A stretch of DNA of 64,000 nt from Microbulbifer yueqingensis (GTDB taxonomy: Bacteria; Pseudomonadota; Gammaproteobacteria; Pseudomonadales; Cellvibrionaceae), in contig NZ_FNFH01000005.1 of the NCBI RefSeq assembly GCF_900100355.1, positions 237,966 to 301,965 on the forward strand, written 5' to 3'. Below the pieces are notes generated by a model. It made no database searches. It was not told where the DNA came from and saw only the letters and a list, made by a program, of their open reading frames with translations. Every line of letters starts with the position of its first letter. Positions within the stretch are counted from its first letter, which is position 1. Positions 9,585 to 21,318 of this stretch are shown here, one piece after another. A program made the position numbers and the translations under genes.

Positions 9585-11065
9585 CAGTCCACCAGTTTTC
9601 TCACCCAGGGCAACAGGTCGGTGGCCAGCAGGCCGCGCTGGCCATCTGCCGCCGCGCGGTTGCCGGCTTCGCCATGCAGCCACACCGCCAGCCGCGCAGC
9701 TTTCGGCAATGGCATGTGCTGGCCGATCAGGGCCGCCACGATGCCCGTGAGCAGGTCTCCCATGCCACCGGAGGCCATGCCCGGATTACCGCTGTTGATC
9801 AGGTCGACGCCGCCCTCGTGGGCGATCAGCGTGCCGGCTCCCTTTAGTATCACCACGCCACTGAACTTCTGCTGAATCGCCTGTGCGGCGGTGCGGGGAT
9901 CGGCCAGCACCTCATTGGTCTCCCAGCCCAGCAGGCGCGCCGCTTCTCCTACATGGGGCGTGAGCACCCAGTCGTCGCGCCGGTGGCCGGCGAGCACGCG
10001 GCCCCCGGCAAGGATGTTGAGGGCATCGGCATCGAGTACCACCGGCACATCTGCGCGCGCGGCGCGCGCCAGCAGCTGTTCGCCCCACGGCTCCCGGCCA
10101 AGGCCCGGGCCTACGGCGACCACGCTGGGGGAATCCAGCAGCGGCTCCAGCTCCTGCCCGGAAATTACCGGCCGGGCCATGACTTCGGGGCAGCGGGTCA
10201 ACGCCGCCGGCAGGTGCTCGGGGCGGGTGGCAAGGGAGACCAAGCCGGCGCCGGTGCGCGCCGCTGACTCTGCTGCCATCATCGCCGCCCCACCGAAACC
10301 GCGATCGCCACCCACCACCAGCACATGGCCAAACTGGTTCTTGTAGGCATCGGCGGGACGCCGGGGTAACCGGGGCACGCTGGCGGCACCGTAGCGCTGC
10401 GCCAGGGGCTGCTCGTCGCGATAGACAGAGTCGGGGGCACCCAGGCCGGCAAACACCACCTCGCCACTGAGCGCCGCCCCGCGGCCACAAAAAAGGCCGA
10501 ACTTGCGCCCGATAAAGGTGACGGTGACATCCGCCTGGACGGCGGTTTCGGCGAAACCGCTGTCGGCCTCCACGCCGGAGGGCATGTCGACGGCCAGCAC
10601 CGGGGCCGGCGCCCTGTTGATACGCTCGATCGCCTGCGCCATATGCTCGCGCACGGCACCGGAGAAGCCCGTGCCCAACAGCGCATCGACGATCACCGTA
10701 TTCGCGTCGGCACTGTCCAGCTCCGCCAGGGAGGTAACCACCTGGACGCCCTCCTGCCCGGCGTAGCGGAACGCCTCAGCCGCATCACCGGAGAGCTTTT
10801 GTGGCTCGACACAGGCGTAGACAGTCACCGGGATCTGCCGCTCGGCCGCCAGGGCGGCTATCACGTAGCCGTCCCCACCATTGTTGCCGCCCCCGCAGAA
10901 CACCTGCAGGCGGCCGGCCTCCGGCCAGCGAGCCAGCAGCTGCGTGAAAGCGGCCCGCCCCGCGCGCTTCATCAGGCTGATGGAGGGTATCCTGAGAGCG
11001 GCGATGGTGCGGCGGTCGAGCTCCCGGACCGACTCGGCGCTGTAGAGGGGCTGGGGGATGTCCAT
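9584..11065 (-). CDS. nnr: Bifunctional NAD(P)H-hydrate repair enzyme (epimerase and ADP-dependent dehydratase)
   Basis: Repairs hydrated NADH and NADPH. The N-terminal YjeF_N epimerase half shows FCGGGNNGGDGYV and VDALLGTGFSGAV; the C-terminal ribokinase-like dehydratase half shows VVGGDRGFGGAAMMAAESAAR (split around residue 250), VGPGLGR, VLDADALN and GNPGMASGGMGDLLTGI. The start chosen is the ATG at 11065, with CAGGGAAG five bases upstream; an in-frame TTG 33 bases earlier has no ribosome site. The product is 493 residues. It is divergent from queG across a 167-base gap. Confidence 0.95.
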   Translation of the reverse strand: MDIPQPLYSAESVRELDRRTIAALRIPSISLMKRAGRAAFTQLLARWPEAGRLQVFCGGGNNGGDGYVIAALAAERQIPVTVYACVEPQKLSGDAAEAFRYAGQEGVQVVTSLAELDSADANTVIVDALLGTGFSGAVREHMAQAIERINRAPAPVLAVDMPSGVEADSGFAETAVQADVTVTFIGRKFGLFCGRGAALSGEVVFAGLGAPDSVYRDEQPLAQRYGAASVPRLPRRPADAYKNQFGHVLVVGGDRGFGGAAMMAAESAARTGAGLVSLATRPEHLPAALTRCPEVMARPVISGQELEPLLDSPSVVAVGPGLGREPWGEQLLARAARADVPVVLDADALNILAGGRVLAGHRRDDWVLTPHVGEAARLLGWETNEVLADPRTAAQAIQQKFSGVVILKGAGTLIAHEGGVDLINSGNPGMASGGMGDLLTGIVAALIGQHMPLPKAARLAVWLHGEAGNRAAADGQRGLLATDLLPWVRKLVD

Positions 11066-11232
11066 TGCGCTTCCCTGTGTAACTCTGGTTTGATTCAACC
11101 CTGGTGTGGTTAATTTTTAATCTGTGGCAGAATAGCCGCCGCCGGGCAGCTCCCGGCCGCATGGGACACGCCGGAAGTATACCTTTTCCGGGCGTACAAT
11201 TTGTCCCCCTGTAGACACCCGACTGGAGCCAC

Positions 11233-12354
11233 ATGAGCGATTCACCCGACGCCGACAAGCTGCTCGCCGAACTGGCCGCGCACATCAAGACCTGGGGGCG
11301 CGAGCTGGGCTTCCAGCAGGTGGGCATTACCGACTGCCGGCTGGAAGCCCATGGTGAACGCCTGCGCCAGTGGCTGGCGGCCGGTTACCAGGGTGAGATG
11401 GACTGGATGGCAGCACATGGCGACAAGCGCTGGCGACCCGAGTTGCTGGAACCGGGCACCCTGCGCGCCATCAGCGTGCGACTCGACTACCTGCCGCCCG
11501 ATACCGAACCGGTGCGGGTGCTGAAGGACGACAGCAAGGCCTATGTCTCCCGCTACGCCACCGGCCGCGACTACCACAAGCTTATCCGCAAGCGGCTCGC
11601 CCGACTGGCGGCCCAGGTCGAGGAGTTCTGTTCCCGCCACGGCCTGGCGGCAAAGGGACGGGCCTTTACCGACAGCGCACCGGTCATGGAGCGGGCGCTG
11701 GCGGAGAAGGCCGGCCTGGGCTGGATTGGCAAAAACTGCATGGTGCTTAACAGCGGCGCCGGCTCGTGGTTCTTCCTCGGCGAGATCTACACCAACCTGG
11801 CCCTGCCAGTGGACACCAGCACAGAGCCCAACCAGTGCGGCGAGTGTACCGCCTGCCTGAAGGTATGCCCCACCGACGCTTTCGTCGGCCCCTACCAGCT
11901 GGATGCGCGCCGCTGTATTTCTTACCTGACGATCGAAAACAAGGGCGCGATTCCGGAGGAATTCCGCGAGCCCATGGGTAACCGGGTTTTCGGCTGCGAT
12001 GATTGCCAGATTATCTGTCCCTGGAACAGGTTCGCCAGACCCACCGCGGAGTCCGATTTCCACCCGCGTCACGGGCTGGACGACGGCGGGCTGCTGGCGC
12101 TGTTCGGCTGGAGCGAGCAGGAGTTTCTCGAGCGCACGGCCGGCTCGGCGATCCGCCGCATCGGTTACGAGCGCTGGCAGCGCAACCTGGCCGTGGCACT
12201 GGGCAACGGCGACGCGACGCCGGAAGTGATCACGGCGCTGGAGCAGCGACTGGCCGACACCACGCCGCTGGTGGCGGAGCATATTGAGTGGGCCCTGGCG
12301 CGGCTACGCAGCGGGCGGCGCCGCAGGCGCAAGATCAAGCGCGGGGCGGCCTAG
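11233..12354 (+). CDS. queG: Epoxyqueuosine reductase QueG
   Basis: Cobalamin- and iron-sulfur-dependent enzyme that performs the last step of queuosine formation on tRNA. Two [4Fe-4S] sets are visible: C202, C205, C208, C212 ([15 protein letters not shown]) and C255, C258, C262 ([11 protein letters not shown]). ISVRLDYLP and [12 protein letters not shown] lie in the cobalamin-binding part. The C-terminus is a HEAT-like segment and a basic tail ([15 protein letters not shown]). The ATG has TGGAG upstream. The stop overlaps that of the convergent orn gene through a shared CTAG. Confidence 0.95.
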   Translation: MSDSPDADKLLAELAAHIKTWGRELGFQQVGITDCRLEAHGERLRQWLAAGYQGEMDWMAAHGDKRWRPELLEPGTLRAISVRLDYLPPDTEPVRVLKDDSKAYVSRYATGRDYHKLIRKRLARLAAQVEEFCSRHGLAAKGRAFTDSAPVMERALAEKAGLGWIGKNCMVLNSGAGSWFFLGEIYTNLALPVDTSTEPNQCGECTACLKVCPTDAFVGPYQLDARRCISYLTIENKGAIPEEFREPMGNRVFGCDDCQIICPWNRFARPTAESDFHPRHGLDDGGLLALFGWSEQEFLERTAGSAIRRIGYERWQRNLAVALGNGDATPEVITALEQRLADTTPLVAEHIEWALARLRSGRRRRRKIKRGAA

Positions 12355-12890
12355 ACGCGGAAGAAATTGTCCCTGTAGTGACGCAGCTCGTTGATGGAAT
12401 CGTGGATATCGTCGAGGGCCAGGTGACTGCTCTCCTTCTTGACCCCTTCCAGCACATCCGGCCGCCAGCGGCGCGCCAGCTCCTTCACCGAGCTGACGTC
12501 CAGGTTGCGGTAGTGGAAGTAGCTCTCGAGCTGTGGCATGTAACGCACCAGGAAGCGGCGGTCCTGGCCGATGGAGTTACCGCACATGGGAGAGGCACCC
12601 TCCGGCACCCACTGGCGCAGGAACTCGAGGGTCTCCCGCTCCGCTTCCCGCTCGGAAATATTTGATTCCCGCACGCGCTTCACCAGTCCCGAGCCGCCGT
12701 GCTGCTCGGTGTTCCACTCATCCATTGCCGCGAGCAGCGCGTCACTCTGGTGTACCGCCATCGTCGGGCCCTCGGCGAGCACATTCAGGCGCGAGTCGGT
12801 GACGATCGTGGCAATTTCGATAATGCGTTCTTTCTCCGGATCGAGGCCGGTCATTTCCAGGTCGATCCAGATCAGGTTGTTCTGGTCCAA
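12351..12890 (-). CDS. orn: Oligoribonuclease Orn
   Basis: 3'-5' exonuclease of the DEDDh family that degrades two-residue RNAs, including pGpG from cyclic-di-GMP breakdown. [12 protein letters not shown] carries the first D and E; the later motifs are seen as SIGQDRRFL and [11 protein letters not shown]. The start chosen is a TTG at 12890 with GAGGAG nine bases upstream, giving [13 protein letters not shown] and 179 residues; the upstream extension MQRGRGDPP begins at another TTG and has no support. Convergent with queG, divergent from rsgA. Confidence 0.94.
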   Translation of the reverse strand: MDQNNLIWIDLEMTGLDPEKERIIEIATIVTDSRLNVLAEGPTMAVHQSDALLAAMDEWNTEQHGGSGLVKRVRESNISEREAERETLEFLRQWVPEGASPMCGNSIGQDRRFLVRYMPQLESYFHYRNLDVSSVKELARRWRPDVLEGVKKESSHLALDDIHDSINELRHYRDNFFRV

Positions 12891-12982
12891 TGGGGGGTCT
12901 CCTCTGCCTCGTTGCAAGGTACCGCAACTTGCCCGGGTTGCAAACTGTGGAGCGGGAATGACGCAGGCTATGCCTGTCGGGC

Positions 12983-12988
12983 TATAAT
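12983..12988 (+). promoter_or_regulatory. Possible -10 element of rsgA
   Basis: A perfect TATAAT preceded by GC lies 29 bases before the rsgA start codon. No good -35 element is seen at 16-18 bases upstream, so this would be a weak or extended -10 promoter. Confidence 0.4.
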
Positions 12989-13016
12989 CCGCGGCGAATC
13001 GCCCACGGTCCCATCA

Positions 13017-14045
13017 ATGAGCAAACGCAGACTGAACCGGCGCCAGAAGTGGCGCATCGAAAAGATCCAGCAGGAGCGGGAGGCGCGTGCCCAGAAGCGC
13101 GCCGAGGATGCCGAGCACGCGCTGGAGGAGGGCGACCTGGGTCCCGAGCAGACGGGACTGGTGATCGCCAATTACGGCACCCAGGTATTGGTTGAGAGCG
13201 AGAGCGACCCCGAATTGCGCCAGCGCTGCCACCTGCGCGCCAATATCGATACCCTGGTCACCGGTGACCGGGTCGCCTGGCGCCCGGCACTCCGGGAGGG
13301 AAGTGGCGGCACCGGCGTGGTAGGGGCGCGCCTTGCGCGCCATTCGGAACTGCAGCGACCGGACCGCTACGGCGACCTGAAGACGGTGGCAGCGAACATT
13401 GACCGGATCGTAATCGTCATCGCGCCCTACCCCGAGCCCTTTGCCAATGCCATCGATCGCTACCTGGTGGCCGCGGAAAGCACCGGCATCCCGCCAGTAC
13501 TGCTGCTGAACAAAATCGACCTGATCGATGACAGCAACCGCGATGCACTCGAGGACCTGCTGGCACCCTACCCGGGGCTGGGTTACCCGGTGATGCGCCT
13601 GTCGACCAAGACCGGGGAGGGCCTGCCGGAACTGCTGGGGACGCTCGCCCGGGGCACCAGCGTTTTCGTGGGCCAGTCGGGCGTGGGCAAGTCATCACTG
13701 GTCAACGCGCTTCTGCCGGGAGCCGGTGCCCGTACCGGCGCGTTGTCGGAAGCAACCCGCAAGGGCACCCACACCACCACCGCGGCGGAACTGTTCCATC
13801 TGCCCGCCGGCGGCGATCTGATAGACTCCCCGGGCATCCGTGAATTTGGCCTGTGGCACATGAGCGAGGGTGCACTACTGGAGGGCTTTGTGGAGTTCCG
13901 GCCGTTTATCGGCCACTGCCGGTTCCGCGACTGCCGCCACCAGGGGGAACCCGGCTGCGCCATCACCGACGCACTGGCGCGCGGCGACATCAGCGAACGG
14001 CGCATGAACAGCTTTATCCACCTGCGCAACAGCCTGGAGGAGTGA
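13017..14045 (+). CDS. rsgA: Small ribosomal subunit biogenesis GTPase RsgA
   Basis: Circularly permuted GTPase that checks late maturation of the 30S subunit. In order there is a basic N-terminus ([18 protein letters not shown]), an OB fold, G4 LLNKIDL, G1 [10 protein letters not shown]3 [10 protein letters not shown], and a zinc-binding motif with Cys and His in [14 protein letters not shown]. The ATG at 13017 gives the conserved start and 342 residues; a longer frame upstream overlaps orn and is not credible. Orn next to rsgA is the Pseudomonas order. Confidence 0.96.
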   Translation: MSKRRLNRRQKWRIEKIQQEREARAQKRAEDAEHALEEGDLGPEQTGLVIANYGTQVLVESESDPELRQRCHLRANIDTLVTGDRVAWRPALREGSGGTGVVGARLARHSELQRPDRYGDLKTVAANIDRIVIVIAPYPEPFANAIDRYLVAAESTGIPPVLLLNKIDLIDDSNRDALEDLLAPYPGLGYPVMRLSTKTGEGLPELLGTLARGTSVFVGQSGVGKSSLVNALLPGAGARTGALSEATRKGTHTTTAAELFHLPAGGDLIDSPGIREFGLWHMSEGALLEGFVEFRPFIGHCRFRDCRHQGEPGCAITDALARGDISERRMNSFIHLRNSLEE

Positions 14046-14076
14046 CCCACCGAACGGGAACGGGCGCTGCCACTTG

Positions 14077-14104
14077 CAGGCAAGAACTGACAGGCAAGAA
14101 TTGA
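14077..14104 (+). repeat. 14-bp tandem duplication upstream of the rhodanese gene
   Basis: Two adjacent copies of CAGGCAAGAAYTGA, differing at one base, lie between rsgA and the rhodanese start codon. The second copy ends just before the AAAGGAG ribosome site. Confidence 0.8.
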
Positions 14105-14117
14105 AAGGAGACGCAAC

Positions 14118-14924
14118 TTGTCCGATCCACTGCCGCTGATTATCGAGCCGGAGCAGCTGGCCGCGCAGCTCGAGCGCGAGGACCTCCTGCTGGTGGACCT
14201 GAGTTCACCGCAGAATTACGCCAGTGGGCATATCCCCGGCGCATTGCACCTGCCCTTCCAGGCGCTGCTGGCGGGCACCCCCCCGGCGCCGGGCAAGCTA
14301 CCCGGCACCGACAGGCTGGCCCGGCTCTTCCGCGCCATCGGCTTGCGCCCCGAACATCACGTTGTGGCTTTCGATGACGAGGGCGGCGGCTGGGCCGGGC
14401 GTTTCCTCTGGACCCTGGAAGTCATAGGGCACAAAAACTACAGCTATCTCAACGGTGGCATGCGCGCCTGGCACGGTGCCGGCCTGCCCCTCACTACCGA
14501 TGAGCCACAAGTCACACCCAGCGAGATAGACGTGCAGGTAGATCCGGGCCCGATGATGGACAAGGATGAGATACTCCAGCGTATCGACTCGCCGCAATTC
14601 TGCATCTGGGACGCGCGCTCCCCGCAAGAGTACAGTGGAGAGAGAGTGGTGGCCCTGAGGGGCGGCCATATTCCGGGAGCCATCAACTGTGAGTGGACCC
14701 GGCTGATGGATCCGCAGCGCGACCTGCGCATCCGCAGCGACGCGCGCGAATTTCTCGCCGGCCTCGGCATCGATGACAGCAGCGAAATCGTTACCCACTG
14801 CCAGAGCCATCACCGTTCCGGCTTTACCTGGCTGGTAGGCAAGTCCCTCGGCATGAATATCCGCGCCTACCCGGGCTCCTGGAGCGAGTGGGGTAACCTG
14901 CCGGACACGCCGGTGGAGCAGTAA
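14118..14924 (+). CDS. Tandem-domain rhodanese, thiosulfate sulfurtransferase
   Basis: Transfers sulfane sulfur from thiosulfate (or 3-mercaptopyruvate) to a thiol acceptor. Two rhodanese domains are visible: an N-terminal inactive one (VDLSSPQNYASGHIPGALHLP) and a C-terminal one with the catalytic loop CQSHHRSG, active Cys at residue 228. It is 268 residues long. Translation starts at TTG 14118, seven bases after AAAGGAG. In Pseudomonas rhdA holds the same place before psd, so RhdA is the likely orthologue, but the loop does not settle the donor. Confidence 0.9.
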   Translation: MSDPLPLIIEPEQLAAQLEREDLLLVDLSSPQNYASGHIPGALHLPFQALLAGTPPAPGKLPGTDRLARLFRAIGLRPEHHVVAFDDEGGGWAGRFLWTLEVIGHKNYSYLNGGMRAWHGAGLPLTTDEPQVTPSEIDVQVDPGPMMDKDEILQRIDSPQFCIWDARSPQEYSGERVVALRGGHIPGAINCEWTRLMDPQRDLRIRSDAREFLAGLGIDDSSEIVTHCQSHHRSGFTWLVGKSLGMNIRAYPGSWSEWGNLPDTPVEQ

Positions 14925-14988
14925 GATTCACGCTAACCGCAGAAATTTTCCGATTCAGTCCCTAGGAGCCTGGTGACAGGCAGTTTTT

Positions 14989-15846
14989 ATGCATCCAAAA
15001 CTCTTTACTACATTACAGTACCTCGCCCCCCAACATATGCTGTCCCGCGCTGCCGGCTGGCTGGCGGAGACGCGCGTGAAGGCCATCAAGGACCCTTTTA
15101 CACGCTGGTTCGTGGACAAGTACGACGTGAACATGAGCGAGGCGCAGGAAGAAGACTTCACCGCCTATGCCAGCTTCAATGACTTTTTCACCCGCGCGCT
15201 CAAGGACGGCGCGCGGCCGGTCGCGGAAGGCGAAAACACCATCGCCTGCCCGGCGGACGGGGCGGTTAGCCAGGTGGGGGAAATCCAGAACGGCCGTATT
15301 TTCCAGGCCAAGGGCCACGACTACAGCCTGATTGAGCTTGTGGGCGGCGACGCCCAGGTAGCCGCGCAATTTTCCGGGGGCCACTTCGCCACCATTTATC
15401 TGTCACCCCAGGACTACCACCGCGTGCACATGCCGGTAGACGGCACCCTGCGGAGCATGACGTATGTTCCCGGCCAGCTGTTTTCCGTCAACACAGTCAC
15501 CGCGGCAAATGTGCCGCGGGTGTTCGCCCGCAACGAACGGGTGGTGTGCATTTTCGACACTGCCGCGGGCCCCATGGCACTGGTGCTGGTCGGAGCCATG
15601 ATCGTGGCAAGCATCGAAACGGTCTGGGCCGGCCTCGTGGCACCGCTCAAGCGCCGCATCCAGACAGTCAGTTACCAGGACAACAAGCCCATCGAACTCG
15701 ACAAGGGCGAGGAAATGGGTCGCTTCAAGCTGGGCTCCACCGTCATCATGCTGTTTGGTGCCGACCAGGTGAGCTGGCTCGAATCACTGGATGCGGAGGA
15801 GAAGGTCCGGATGGGCGAGCACTTCGGCGATATCACCGCGACCTGA
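14989..15846 (+). CDS. psd: Phosphatidylserine decarboxylase proenzyme
   Basis: Makes phosphatidylethanolamine at the inner membrane. The proenzyme cuts itself at the Gly-Ser of LGST to form the pyruvoyl cofactor; here G249-S250. Other signatures are [26 protein letters not shown] and [16 protein letters not shown], with the His residues of the autocleavage site. It is 285 residues, the usual size. An ATG with AGGAGCCTGGTGACAG upstream begins [12 protein letters not shown] terminator hairpin follows at once. Confidence 0.96.
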   Translation: MHPKLFTTLQYLAPQHMLSRAAGWLAETRVKAIKDPFTRWFVDKYDVNMSEAQEEDFTAYASFNDFFTRALKDGARPVAEGENTIACPADGAVSQVGEIQNGRIFQAKGHDYSLIELVGGDAQVAAQFSGGHFATIYLSPQDYHRVHMPVDGTLRSMTYVPGQLFSVNTVTAANVPRVFARNERVVCIFDTAAGPMALVLVGAMIVASIETVWAGLVAPLKRRIQTVSYQDNKPIELDKGEEMGRFKLGSTVIMLFGADQVSWLESLDAEEKVRMGEHFGDITAT

Positions 15847-15852
15847 GACAAT

Positions 15853-15880
15853 AAAGGGGCCCCGGCGCGGGCCCCTTTAC
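15853..15880 (+). terminator. Hairpin terminator after psd
   Basis: A 10-bp perfect stem (AAAGGGGCCC / GGGCCCCTTT) with a 6-base loop, seven bases past the psd stop. The following T tract is short. Confidence 0.6.
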
Positions 15881-15907
15881 ACGCACCCCCGACTGCTGAA
15901 AGATTCG

Positions 15908-17137
15908 ATGTCCCTGCTACCACCCTTCATGCGCGAACGCGCCAATCTCGTCTTTTTTGCCCTGTTTGCCGTCGCCGCCTCCGGTTTCGGGCAGACCTTC
16001 TTTATCTCGGTTTTCGGCGGCGCCCTGCGTGCGGAATTCGGGCTCAGCAACGCCTGGTATGGCGCCAGCTACAGCGCTGCCACGCTGGCTTCAGCCATCG
16101 CGCTGCTGGCCTGCGGCAGCCTGGCGGATCGCTGGCCGCTGCGGCGGATCACGGCGCTGGTGGTGATAATGCTGGCACTGGCCTGCCTGCTGATGGCCGG
16201 TGCCCAGCACCCGCTGATGCTGCTGCCCGCCTTCTTCCTGCTGCGCTTTGCCGGCCAGGGCTTCATGACGCACCTGGGGATGACAACCGCCGGACGCTAT
16301 TTCAGCGGCAACCGGGGCAAGGTGATCGCAGTGGCGGCGCTCGGCTTCCCGCTGGCGGAAGTCCTGCTGCCAACGGGAGGCGCATGGCTGATTGAGACTT
16401 CTGGCTGGCGCAGTGCCTGGCTGGTGGCATCCCTGGTGCTGGTGGGGCTGGTGCTGCCCGGGCTGCTGTGGCTCGCGGATACCCGCTCGGCCGAAGGCAG
16501 CGGTGAGGCCGCTACAACCGGCTCTGGCGACGACCTTACCCGTGCCGAGGTCCTGCGCGAGCCCGGTTTTTACCTGCTGCTGCCGGCAGCGCTGATGACA
16601 CCAATGGTGGTTACTGCGGTGTTGTTTCACCAGGGTGCCATCGGTGAAGCGCGGGGATGGTCGCTGGGCCTGCTGGCCGCTGCCTTCGGCGGCTATGCAG
16701 CCGGTCACCTGCTCATGCTGTTCCTGGCCGGCAGCCTCGTGGATCGCTTCGGGGCCCAGCGCAGCCTGCCGCTCGCGCTGTTGCCCATGCTGATCGGCCT
16801 TCTCTTGCTGGCCTGGGTCGAGCGCGACTGGGTACCGCTGGCCTACCTGACCCTGTTCGGGATCACCCAGGCGGGCACCGGTACCGCCGGTGGCGCCCTC
16901 TGGCCCGAGCGCTACGGCACTCGCCACCTGGGGGCAATCCGCGCGGTATCCCAGGGAGCAATGGTGCTATCTACAGCGATCTCGCCCCTGCTTGCCGGGC
17001 TGCTGCTCGATGGAGGGATCGGTGTGCACTGGCTGGCCGGTTCGATGGCAGCGGCAGTGGCGGGTTCCGCACTGCTGGCACTGCTGGCGCGACCGATGCG
17101 GCGCGGGGGTTACGAGGAAGGAAAGGAAGAAGCCTAG
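15908..17137 (+). CDS. Major facilitator superfamily transporter
   Basis: Secondary transporter of the inner membrane with 12 predicted helices in 409 residues. The first helix is ANLVFFALFAVAASGFGQTFFISVF; the loop after helix 2 carries GSLADRWPLRRI, a match to the MFS GxxxDRxGRR motif, and the second half repeats it as GSLVDRFGAQRSL. The substrate cannot be read from sequence. The start is ATG 15908; an upstream frame extension lies inside psd. The gene stands alone and its stop overlaps that of the convergent HD-GYP gene through CTAG. Confidence 0.88.
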   Translation: MSLLPPFMRERANLVFFALFAVAASGFGQTFFISVFGGALRAEFGLSNAWYGASYSAATLASAIALLACGSLADRWPLRRITALVVIMLALACLLMAGAQHPLMLLPAFFLLRFAGQGFMTHLGMTTAGRYFSGNRGKVIAVAALGFPLAEVLLPTGGAWLIETSGWRSAWLVASLVLVGLVLPGLLWLADTRSAEGSGEAATTGSGDDLTRAEVLREPGFYLLLPAALMTPMVVTAVLFHQGAIGEARGWSLGLLAAAFGGYAAGHLLMLFLAGSLVDRFGAQRSLPLALLPMLIGLLLLAWVERDWVPLAYLTLFGITQAGTGTAGGALWPERYGTRHLGAIRAVSQGAMVLSTAISPLLAGLLLDGGIGVHWLAGSMAAAVAGSALLALLARPMRRGGYEEGKEEA

Positions 17138-18507
17138 CTGGCAAATAACCGCGAGAGCACCGCGGACAGCCCACCGCCCTGCAGCAGGTATTGGTCACGT
17201 ACCGCCGCCACGTCCACCTGGGGATACTTGCGCGGCTCCAGGTCCTGCACGATGGTGATCTTGTCGGCGGGGCTGAGCTTGCCCTGATCGATCAGTCGCT
17301 GCTTGCGGTCGTCCTCCGCTGCCAGGTCCAGCAGGCGCGGCTTCGGCAGCGGCTGCCTGGCCCGATCGAGCACCACGGCCACCCGCGGGCGCAGGCGATG
17401 ATGATAGGTCTGTTCCACCACTACGGCGACCTCGCCGGTGGACAGCTCGACCTCGGTGCCGGTGGGGTACAGGCCAATCGCCTGGATAAACTCCACCACC
17501 AGTTGCTCGTGAAACCCCCTGCCACGCAAGTCATACAGCTGGGCAACCGCCCGTGAAGGGGCTACCGGGAAGTGCTCGCCACGGGGATTGGTGGCCTCAT
17601 CGTAGAAAGTGACAATGCCGCACATGCGCGCCAGCACCGGGATCTTCCCACCGCTGAGGCCACGCGGGAAACCACTGCCATCGTGGCGCTCACAGTGGCA
17701 GTGAATGATATCGAGCACCTGCGGATCCAGGCCGGGCTCGGCCGACAGCATTTTCACACTGTGCTCGACGAAGCGCCGGTATGCGCCGTCGGCCACGGGG
17801 TCACGCCGGGAAGATCGCAGCACCTCGTCGGGGATTTCCATCTTGCCCACGTCTTTCAGCAGGCACGCCGTGCCCAGCTGCACCAGCTCGTGCCGGCGCA
17901 GTCCTATATGGCGGCCGAAGATCACCGCCCAGATACCCGCGCGCAGCGAGTGGCTGAATGTGTACTCGTCCTTCTCCCGCACGCGGGCGAGCCAGGCCGC
18001 AGCGTCGGGGCTGCGAAGCACGTTGTCCACCAGCTCCTCGACCACTTCGCCGACCTGCCGGAGCGGCAGCGGCGCGCCGCTTCTCAACTGCACCATGACC
18101 TGGTGCATGCAGTGTTGCAGCTGGCGGAAGAGTTTGCGCGCCCGGGGGGCCGCTTTGCGGGCAGGCTGCGGTGGCGGGTAGGCCTGGTGCGAAACCTTGA
18201 CCGGCCGGCATGGAATGGCGACCGGGGAGCGCTCCTTGCCACGTGCAGATTTCGGCGCCGCACCGGTGAAATCACGATCGTTCTGGCGGGCCAGTTGGCG
18301 CAGGCTCGCGCCGACAACCCCGACCGTCTTGGCCATGTCGACGTAAACATAGCTGCAATAGCGCTGCAGCTGCCGGATTTCCTCCAGGTCACGGATATAG
18401 AAACCCTGCAGCGCGAACGGCGTATGGGTCCACGGCCGGTCGAGCCGGGACACAAACATGCCGCGCTGCAGCTGTTCTACATGTACCTTGACCTGCTTGA
18501 TCGCCAC
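17134..18507 (-). CDS. DUF3391 and degenerate HD-GYP domain protein
   Basis: HD-GYP proteins normally hydrolyse cyclic-di-GMP. The 457-residue protein has an N-terminal DUF3391 part (VHVEQLQRGMFVSRLDRPW) and then an HD-GYP fold (SHSLRAGIWA, H186; CHCERHDGSGFP, residues about 270-281). The signature is eroded: the HD pair is K218-D219 (LLKDVGK), GYP is GFP (279-281), the second His of the HHE motif is Cys, and RPYR is not recognisable. Two metal ligands are therefore replaced. It may bind rather than cleave the nucleotide. The start codon is GTG. It lies near type IV pilus genes and orn; a regulatory link is inference. Confidence 0.85.
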   Translation of the reverse strand: MAIKQVKVHVEQLQRGMFVSRLDRPWTHTPFALQGFYIRDLEEIRQLQRYCSYVYVDMAKTVGVVGASLRQLARQNDRDFTGAAPKSARGKERSPVAIPCRPVKVSHQAYPPPQPARKAAPRARKLFRQLQHCMHQVMVQLRSGAPLPLRQVGEVVEELVDNVLRSPDAAAWLARVREKDEYTFSHSLRAGIWAVIFGRHIGLRRHELVQLGTACLLKDVGKMEIPDEVLRSSRRDPVADGAYRRFVEHSVKMLSAEPGLDPQVLDIIHCHCERHDGSGFPRGLSGGKIPVLARMCGIVTFYDEATNPRGEHFPVAPSRAVAQLYDLRGRGFHEQLVVEFIQAIGLYPTGTEVELSTGEVAVVVEQTYHHRLRPRVAVVLDRARQPLPKPRLLDLAAEDDRKQRLIDQGKLSPADKITIVQDLEPRKYPQVDVAAVRDQYLLQGGGLSAVLSRLFAS

Positions 18508-18695
18508 GCGGGTAGAGGCTCCCAGTCAATTATTCTTTATTCATTCGGCTGTTTTTTGACGCGGCTCACAGCCCTGAGCCGTACCAATTGGCCTTTATAG
18601 CACGGAAATCCACCACCATGCACCACGTCGCGCAAATAGCAGCAGCAAATAGGCCTTTCGCCGGCAGAAATTCGCGCCAAATCCGTCAAAACATC

Positions 18696-19775
<1,080 letters not shown>

Positions 19776-19839
19776 GGGTACACAGGCCGCGGTCGAAAAA
19801 TGGGCGGCCATTGTACAGAGGACAGCGAGACTAGGACAG

Positions 19840-19879
19840 GGCCCCGCATGCCGCACCCGGTGGCGCGGCGTGCGGGGCC
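19840..19879 (-). terminator. Large inverted repeat after gltD
   Basis: Arms of 15 bases (14 pair) flank a 10-base loop, starting six bases past the gltD stop. No T tract follows on either strand, so it may stabilise the 3' end of the gltBD message or act as a Rho-assisted terminator. Confidence 0.5.
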
Positions 19880-19884
19880 GGGGA

Positions 19885-21318
<1,434 letters not shown>

